Assembly (NCBI GenBank): GCA_049315825.1
Contig: JBMOJK010000014.1
Location: forward strand, 1-27,839
DNA: 27,839 nucleotides
From: JBMOJK01 sp049315825
Lineage (GTDB): Bacteria > Patescibacteriota > Gracilibacteria > BD1-5 > UBA2023
Direction of reading: 5' to 3'
Within the stretch, counting starts at the first letter, position 1. Every line of letters begins with the position of its first letter. The position numbers and the translations under genes were made by a program. The notes beneath the pieces were generated by a model that was given only the letters and a program-made list of their open reading frames with translations, was not told where the DNA came from and made no database searches. Positions 23,002 to 27,839 of this stretch are shown in pieces.

Positions 23002-24171
23002 ATGCAATACCCCGTACTCACCCTCAAAGCTGACAAAGAAACCTCGATCCGCAACGGTCATCGCTGGATATTTTCGGGAGCAGTCGCTACTGTCGAACCT
23101 GTCGAAGATGGATCGATCGTTGCAGTCAAAAATGCCCGTGGGAATCTCCTCGGTTTTGGTATGTACCACAGCAAGACTTCGATCAGTGTGCGACTTCTCG
23201 GATTTGGATCCAAAGATCCGATCGAGACACTCAAATCCAACATCCTCAGCGCCATCGCACTTCGATCACGCCTCTTTCGCAAAGAGGTCACCAATGCTGT
23301 ACGACTCATCCACTCTGAGTCAGATGGAATCCCAGGTCTCGTCGTTGATCAGTATGCAGATGTGCTCGTTGTTCAGATCTCTACACTCGGAACCGAGAAG
23401 CTCAAGCCTCTCATCCTTGAAACACTCATCGAAGCCCTCAAGCCCCGAGCCATTCTCGAGAAATCCGATATGCCATCGCGCCGTGAAGAAGGACTCGAAG
23501 CAAGCGAAGAAATGCTCTATGGACCAACTATAGACCGTGTTGTTGCACTCGAGAATGGTATGAAGTTTGAAGTAGACTTTAGTGGTCAAAAGACAGGATT
23601 CTTCCTCGACCAGCGAGAAGAGCGCGACCTCGTACGAAGCCTTGCTCATGGGAAAACCGTACTCAATGCATTCGGATATACAGGAGGCTTTAGTGTTGCT
23701 GCACTCGCAGGTGGAGCAACAAAAGTAGACACACTCGACATCTCCCAGGCTGCTGTCGATCAAGCTCGTAAGAATATTGCACTCAATGGATTTGATTCCG
23801 AGGCGCAGGGGTATTTTGCAGAAGATGCATTTCTATTTTTGCGCGAAAAACCTCTAAACTACGATCTCGTCATCCTCGATCCTCCTGCATTTGCCAAGAA
23901 AAAAGCAGACATCGAGCGAGCGACTGCCGGATACCGCGAGATCAATGCCACAACCATGAAAAAAATGTCAGCAGGATCACTCCTTCTGACAGCTTCGTGC
24001 TCGTATTTCATGAATCCTGAACTCTTCCGCAAGATGCTCTTTCTCTCAGCACGTGACGCCAAGAGAAATGTACGTATCCTCAGTGAACACCGTCAGGCTT
24101 TCGACCACCCTGGTCACCTCATGCATCCAGAAGGCGAATACCTCAAGAGCTTCCTTCTTGCGATCGACTAG
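23002..24171 (+). CDS. rlmI: 23S rRNA methyltransferase RlmI-like (PUA plus SAM domain)
   Basis: A 389-aa class I SAM-dependent methyltransferase of the RlmI/YwbD family (m5C in 23S rRNA). N-terminal PUA domain about residues 1-75 (NGHRWIFSGAV), linker, then catalytic domain with NAFGYTGGFSVAALAGGA (SAM motif I), LDISQAAVDQARKNIALNG, LDPPAFAKKK (motif IV) and TASCSYFM (Cys motif). No in-frame UGA. It starts 2 bp after mnmA and its TAG overlaps the TAG of the convergent membrane-protein gene. Confidence 0.93.
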   Translation: MQYPVLTLKADKETSIRNGHRWIFSGAVATVEPVEDGSIVAVKNARGNLLGFGMYHSKTSISVRLLGFGSKDPIETLKSNILSAIALRSRLFRKEVTNAVRLIHSESDGIPGLVVDQYADVLVVQISTLGTEKLKPLILETLIEALKPRAILEKSDMPSRREEGLEASEEMLYGPTIDRVVALENGMKFEVDFSGQKTGFFLDQREERDLVRSLAHGKTVLNAFGYTGGFSVAALAGGATKVDTLDISQAAVDQARKNIALNGFDSEAQGYFAEDAFLFLREKPLNYDLVILDPPAFAKKKADIERATAGYREINATTMKKMSAGSLLLTASCSYFMNPELFRKMLFLSARDAKRNVRILSEHRQAFDHPGHLMHPEGEYLKSFLLAID

Positions 24172-24647
24172 GATTTCTTCATCTTCTGCACAAGCGTAAA
24201 GTAATACGCAAGGAACGGAAGATGCCCCGCAACAAATCCACTCAATATTGCACTAGTACTCAATCATCGAATACCAAGAAGGAATTCTAACTTTGAGAGC
24301 AACGAGCTCGGATTTCCCATGACAGTCTGAAGTATGAGATATCCAATCTGTGCTAAATAGACAAGTAAAAGCATAATCCCATAGAAGAATACCGTTGAGA
24401 GAAACGGGACACTTTGATTATTTGGGAGTTTTTTTGCATGTGCAAGATATCCGGTAGTTGTCTGTAGAGCAATCACCACAAAAAGCACCTTGAGTATGGA
24501 CTCCAGATAGTCGATCTGTCCGATCTTTGGAAATACCCCTTCTGCAATAAAAAGGAGGATATAGAGAATAGTCGCTACAACTGCAGCGCGGAAGGCGATT
24601 CGGATTGCGATTTGTGAATCGTCGTATTCTTCGAGGGAATTGCTCAT
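24168..24647 (-). CDS. Four-TM membrane protein of unknown function (one in-frame UGA)
   Basis: 159 aa, MSNSLEEYDDSQIAIRI then four hydrophobic helices (about residues 20-39, 50-71, 84-110 and 129-152). The TGA at 24264 (LGIR-UGA-LSTSAIL) read as Gly adds the fourth helix; without it the protein would stop inside a plausible membrane protein. An ATG at 24692 exists, but the -10 TATAAT at 24654-24659 lies between, so the start at 24647 is chosen. That places the transcription start at or next to the ATG, i.e. possibly leaderless. Divergent from padR. Family not recognised. Confidence 0.75.
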
Positions 24648-24653
24648 GCGCAG

Positions 24654-24681
24654 ATTATAGGGAATGCGCATCCAGTCACAA
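24654..24681 (-). promoter_or_regulatory. Promoter for the four-TM protein, possibly leaderless
   Basis: Minus strand: -35 TTGTGA (24676-24681), 16-nt spacer, consensus -10 TATAAT (24654-24659), only 6 nt (CTGCGC) before the ATG. Confidence 0.6.
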
Positions 24682-24706
24682 ACAAAAAGCATGAGTTTAA
24701 AAACAT

Positions 24707-24734
24707 TTGCAACTGAATATTATTTTCATATAGT
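24707..24734 (+). promoter_or_regulatory. Promoter for padR
   Basis: -35 TTGCAA (24707-24712), 16-nt spacer, -10 TATAGT (24729-24734). The -10 lies inside the left arm of the operator-like palindrome, and the expected start (about 24741) is at its centre. Confidence 0.65.
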
Positions 24735-24756
24735 ACTTTGTATTACAAGGTACTAT
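24730..24756 (+). promoter_or_regulatory. Probable PadR operator
   Basis: 27-bp dyad with 13-bp arms ATAGTACTTTGTA and TACAAGGTACTAT around a single T; 12 of 13 positions pair. It covers the -10 and start site and ends 2 bp before the padR ATG, so binding would block the promoter. Autoregulation by the PadR protein is inferred. Confidence 0.7.
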
Positions 24757-24758
24757 AT

Positions 24759-25091
24759 ATGTCAGAATCCAACGGAAAAGTTACAACTCAGATGCGCAAG
24801 GGGATCCTTGAGTATACTATTCTGCTCGTGATCGCACGGGGTGATGCGTATTCTTCGGATATTTTGCGAGTCCTAACAGATCAGAAACTCATCGTCGTTG
24901 AATGAACACTCTATCCGCTCCTTTCTCGTTTAAAAACAGATGGGTTTGTATCATACACTTGGGTAGAGTCTCAAAATGGTCCGCCTCGTAAATACTATCG
25001 TCTTACCGAGTCTGGCCGCGAGCTCCTCATGCTTATGGAATCCGTTTGGAAAGAACTCTCCACTGCCGTAGAAGGCATTCGATCACTTTAA
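24759..25091 (+). CDS. PadR-family transcriptional regulator (one in-frame UGA)
   Basis: A 110-aa winged-helix repressor: GILEYTILLVIARGDAYSSDIL, then VVE-(UGA)-TLYPLLSRLKTDGFV and PPRKYYRLTESGRELL. The TGA at 24903 read as Gly gives the conserved EGTLYP start of the recognition region, one of the best code proofs in the window. The gene is invisible to a standard-code caller. It lies 9 bp before the HAAS-PspC gene, the classic PadR plus HAAS/PspC pairing, and has an operator over its own promoter. Confidence 0.93.
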
Positions 25092-25100
25092 TCACCCACT

Positions 25101-26603
25101 ATGTCACTTTTTGTCGCCTCACGCCTTTACAATCTTCCACCTGAAGAGGCAAAACTTATCCAGGACTACCTCGATCGCGTCCGATCGTATGTCACTCGCC
25201 ATGGACTCTCATCAGAGCTTATCGAAGATCTTGAGGGAAATCTTGCCGAGAAACTCGACGGGATTATTACACAGTCATCACACACGATCAAGGATATTCT
25301 CAGCGCTATCGAATCCCTCGGTGAGCCTGAGGAAGTATTTGCATTTGAAGAAACCACGCGCAGCATGGGATCTCAAAAACAACCCGGCGCAAAAGAACAA
25401 CTCCAGGGGTTCTTTGCTCGTCCATGGCGCAAAGATCGGATAAATGGAGTATTGCTTGGTGTTTGTGCTGGTATAGCACGTGAACTCGAGATTAATGCGC
25501 TTTGGGTGCGTATTGCCTTTGTTCTGCTTACCTTTGCAAGCGGATTTGGGATTATATTTTATATCCTGCTCTCGTTTCTCATGGAAAAAGATAGCACCAG
25601 TATTTCTGCTGATATCAAAGATCTTTCTGATAAAATCACACCGAAAGTACAGGCAGGAATTGCGAAAGGATCTGCGCGAGCTTGAGTATTTGTTAGCACA
25701 TTCGGAAGCAATCTCTGGGAGATCATCGTACGCATAGTCAATGTCATTGCTGGTTTTTGGGCGCTCTGTGCAAGTATTGGACTCGTTGCGGTCATCTGAC
25801 TTGCGAATTCCAACTTTAGCATAGCCAATATCGATTTTACCAACATCGTCCCACAAACAGGATATATTGCTGCTATCGCGGGACTTGTTACTCTCTTTAT
25901 ACTAACAGTGTGTTTCTTTGGGAGGGCAGCCGGACGTAAGACATGGACGATTATTTCGATTGCCGCAGTGCTTGCAGGATTCCTTGTATCTGTCGGTCTT
26001 ACAACACGCGCCGTAACCGAAGGCATCTCGAAGTTCAACACACAATGAACAAAGCAATTTACCCAAACTCTTACGGGTGTAACCACTGGAGAATACGAGA
26101 TAGACTTTCAGTATACAGAAGGATTCACTCTCGATCGACCAAATATTCGCATCGTAACTGCAGCAAATGCAGCAACTGGAAGCATACTCGTCACCAATGA
26201 TGTAAGCGCGTGGGGGAGCAGTGTTGAGTCTGTAAATCAATCACTCTCCGCCTTCCTCCCAACTCAAGCAAAACTCGAAGGAAATCGACTCATTATCCAT
26301 AGAACATCTTCAAACTATTTCTCACAAAAGTCTGCATTTGTATTCCCACAAGAACATATCGTGATCACTGTGCCAGCAAACGTCATAATGCACGAGGAAT
26401 GATATACATATCAGCAAGCACAAGAACGTCGCTATCAAGAAAATCTCAAGAAGCGTAAGAATATCCGAAATAGTTCATCGTACTATGAACAGCCGGAAGA
26501 GGAGGGCACAGAAGAATCTTCAGAGCCTGAAATCACTGTTCAACCTCCGACTACACCGACTCCGCCGACTACAAAAAGTCTAAGCTGAGCAAGTCAGCGC
26601 TAA
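25101..26603 (+). CDS. HAAS-PspC membrane sensor-like protein (five in-frame UGA)
   Basis: 500 aa. N-terminal about 10-85 resembles the HAAS (DUF1700) helical domain that accompanies PadR regulators (LPPEEAKLIQDYLDRVRSYV...LEDLEGNLAEKL-like). A PspC domain follows at about 107-163 (RINGVLLGVCAGIARELEINALWVRIAFVLL). Three further TM helices lie near 207-233, 254-273 and 282-300; then a region of about 200 residues, probably extracytoplasmic and beta-rich (perhaps toast-rack/DUF4097-like), and a charged, Pro/Thr-rich tail. TGA at 25683, 25797, 26046, 26400 and 26586. The standard code gives only the first 194 residues. By family analogy it may sense envelope stress and signal to PadR. It ends in TAA at a strong terminator. 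Confidence 0.85.
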
Positions 26604-26635
26604 ATAAAAAGACCTCAAAATGAGGTCTTTTTATT
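26603..26635. terminator. Bidirectional terminator
   Basis: 15-bp stem with core AAAAAGACCTCA / TGAGGTCTTTTT and an AAA loop (26618-26620), T-runs on both strands. It separates the convergent HAAS-PspC and FemAB-like genes and overlaps the last bases of each. Confidence 0.92.
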
Positions 26636-27467
26636 ATATAAATCGGAAATATATATCCTTAAACTGAACAAGATACTGGATAAAGTTCATCTTGAAATCA
26701 GTATACCCTTGCTGATCGCTCGTCATATGAGGATCGCGCAGGTGATCAAAGTGAATGTATTTAATACCAAATTCTAATGAGCTCTCATACCAGCGATCGA
26801 TAAGACCTGTTCCTGCCTGCAGTGGCTTTGCCTCCTCAGAGGTAAATGCAACAAGATGAACACTCACGTTACCCGCATCGTGCACCGCAAGACCAGCTAC
26901 TGGCTTGTCTTTGTGATACGCAAGAAAGCATCGCACGGTAGAAGCATTCACCTTGCACATCGCACGCATATAACGAACATAGTCCGCCTTAAACGCGTGT
27001 TTTACCTTTGTGGCAAGGAATGTTTCAGCAAATACTTCACTATCAACGAGCTCAATACGAATATTCTCGTTTGCAAGACACTTTTTTCGCGCTCTGCGGG
27101 CTCTTTCATTCCACTTGGTTACATAGTTCGCCGTGAGCTCACTGAACCCTGTCGTTATGAAATGTGTACCTGGTATCATAAGTCTTCGCCAAGGCCTAGT
27201 TACCGGAGGGGTTCTCCATGGCACCCAGATAACGATCCCATGTTTGAAACCAAGTTCCTTGATCTGTTCAATACTCGGTTCTTTCGAAATACGCTCAAAT
27301 TTTGCGACATCAAAAAGACCCAAAACACGTTTCATCCAGCCAAATTGGCCATTGCCCGCATCTATCATCTTCAATCCTCACTTCTGGAGATATTTCAAAT
27401 ACGTCGATGAATATGTTCGGAAGTAACGAAAATCTTCCGGAACATCCTGTCGTGCAAGATGCTGCAT
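26634..27467 (-). CDS. FemAB/GNAT-like aminoacyl- or acyltransferase (one in-frame UGA)
   Basis: 277 aa. MQHLARQDVPEDFRYFRTYSSTYLKYLQK-(UGA)-GLK: the TGA at 27378 read as Gly extends the protein 31 residues beyond the TTG (27374) that a standard-code caller would use. The region WNERARRARKKC resembles the basic helix of FemX-type enzymes, and VRCFLAYHKDKPVAGLAVH ... GTGLIDRWYESSLEFGIKYIHFDHLRDP is typical of the second GNAT fold. FemABX proteins add amino acids from aminoacyl-tRNA to lipid II; related ones act on polysaccharides. No peptidoglycan gene is adjacent; the substrate is unknown. The tRNA genes next to it are probably coincidental. Confidence 0.75.
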
Positions 27468-27481
27468 AAGCGAAAAAATAA

Positions 27482-27507
27482 AAAACACCTCCTTTCGGAA
27501 GTGTTTT
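27482..27507 (-). terminator. Terminator of the rRNA-tRNA unit
   Basis: On the minus strand AAAACACTTCC-GAAA-GGAGGTGTTTT (one G-U pair), GNRA-type loop, followed by T-rich sequence. It lies 14 nt after tRNA-Val(UAC) and upstream of the FemAB-like gene. Confidence 0.8.
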
Positions 27508-27520
27508 GTTTGAATATGAA

Positions 27521-27597
27521 TGGTGGGTAATATAGGATTCGAACCTATGACCCTCTGCTTGTAAGGCAGATGCTCTAACCAACTGAGCTAATTACCC
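27521..27597 (-). tRNA. tRNA-Val (anticodon UAC)
   Basis: 77 nt with encoded CCA; acceptor GGGTAAT/ATTACCC, discriminator A, anticodon loop CTTACAA (TAC), T-arm TAGGTTCGAATCCTA. Last of three tRNA genes after 5S rRNA. Confidence 0.96.
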
Positions 27598-27606
27598 ATA
27601 ATAATC

Positions 27607-27683
27607 TGGTAGGCCATACTAGACTCGAACTAGTGACCTCTTGCATGTCGAGCAAGCGCTCTAACCAACTGAGCTAATGACCC
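27607..27683 (-). tRNA. tRNA-Val (anticodon GAC)
   Basis: 77 nt with encoded CCA; acceptor GGGTCAT/ATGGCCT has a G1-U72 and a U4-G69 wobble; anticodon stem CTTGC/GCAAG around TCGACAT (GAC); T-arm CTAGTTCGAGTCTAG. It lies 9 nt upstream of tRNA-Val(UAC). Confidence 0.92.
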
Positions 27684-27698
27684 ATAACAAAAGTTAAA

Positions 27699-27775
27699 TG
27701 GTGCTCGAGGCGGGGGTCGAACCCACGACCTTCAGCTTAGAAGGCTGCTGCTCTATCCAACTGAGCTACTCGAGC
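27699..27775 (-). tRNA. tRNA-Arg (anticodon UCU)
   Basis: 77 nt with encoded CCA; acceptor GCTCGAG/CTCGAGC, discriminator A, anticodon loop CTTCTAA (TCT), D-arm AGCTCAGTTGGATAGAGC, T-arm GTGGGTTCGACCCCCGC. It directly follows the 5S rRNA 3' end. Confidence 0.96.
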
Positions 27776-27789
27776 ATATTCTCCTCAAT

Positions 27790-27839
27790 CTTGGCGTTTA
27801 CCGACTCTCCCACCGTTAAGACGGCAGTACCATAGGCAC
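27790..27839 (-). rRNA. rrf: 5S rRNA, 3' part (continues beyond the window)
   Basis: On the minus strand the last about 50 nt read ...GCCTATGGTACTGCCGTC, ACGGTGGGAGAGTCGGT, ACGCCAAG, which is the conserved 3' half of bacterial 5S rRNA (the GGTACTGC and GGTGGGAGAGT segments and the closing CGCC). The 5' part, presumably with 23S and 16S upstream, is outside the window. End at 27790 is approximate. Confidence 0.8.

Noticed and set aside
26634..27374. FemAB-like gene starting at TTG 27374
   Set aside because: An upstream ATG at 27467 in the same frame is reached through a UGA-Gly at 27378 and gives a sensible N-terminus.
1..27839. Insertion sequences, prophage, integrase or attachment sites
   Set aside because: No transposase, integrase, phage structural motif or flanking direct repeats seen; the tRNA genes are intact with no duplicated 3' ends nearby.

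Overview
The window is bacterial and almost certainly from the CPR/Patescibacteria lineages that read UGA as glycine (NCBI code 25: Absconditabacteria/SR1 or Gracilibacteria/BD1-5). Many genes carry in-frame TGA exactly where their families have Gly: after the P-loop Lys of thymidylate kinase (1735), before the PP-loop of MnmA (21974), in the EGTLYP motif of a PadR regulator (24903), and after ELVG in FtsX (7744). Every gene whose end lies in the window stops with TAA or TAG, never TGA. I count about 30 in-frame TGA codons in 12 genes, so a standard-code gene caller splits or loses many genes here; coordinates below use UGA=Gly. I could not choose between the two phyla from this window alone.

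Layout. 1-3.8 kb: 5' part of gyrA (-), then divergent tmk and a prepilin-like protein with NHL-like repeats. 3.8-7.4 kb (-): a two-TM VirB2-like protein, khpA, rpsP, tRNA-Leu, rpmB, rpsJ, tuf, two undescribed small basic ORFs, tRNA-Ala and tRNA-Asp. 7.5-9.3 kb (-): ftsX without an adjacent ftsE, and a decayed ABC-exporter ATPase. 9.3-18.3 kb (-): a long translation/transcription block; in transcription order it is a short hypothetical gene, infB, a cyclic-nucleotide-binding-domain protein, infA, rpmJ, rpsM, rpsK, rpsD, rpoA, rplQ, rplM, rpsI, rpsL, rpsG and rpmA.

18.3-24.2 kb: a structured leader and trhP (+), peroxiredoxin (-), then ABC ATPase, HAD-type phosphatase, mnmA and rlmI (+). 24.2-26.6 kb: a four-TM protein (-) divergent from a padR / HAAS-PspC membrane-sensor pair with a clear operator. 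26.6-27.8 kb (-): a FemAB-like protein, then tRNA-Val(UAC), tRNA-Val(GAC), tRNA-Arg(UCU) and the 3' end of 5S rRNA, i.e. the tail of an rRNA operon.

Most of the content is core information processing. The accessory or novel parts are the NHL-prepilin, the two small ORFs between tRNA-Ala and tuf, the trhP leader with duplicated inverted repeats, the PadR/PspC module, the cNMP-domain gene between infB and infA, and the ABC pseudogene. No Shine-Dalgarno motif is evident before the start codons I inspected, and several promoter candidates share a -35 beginning TTGC (often TTGCA) rather than TTGACA.
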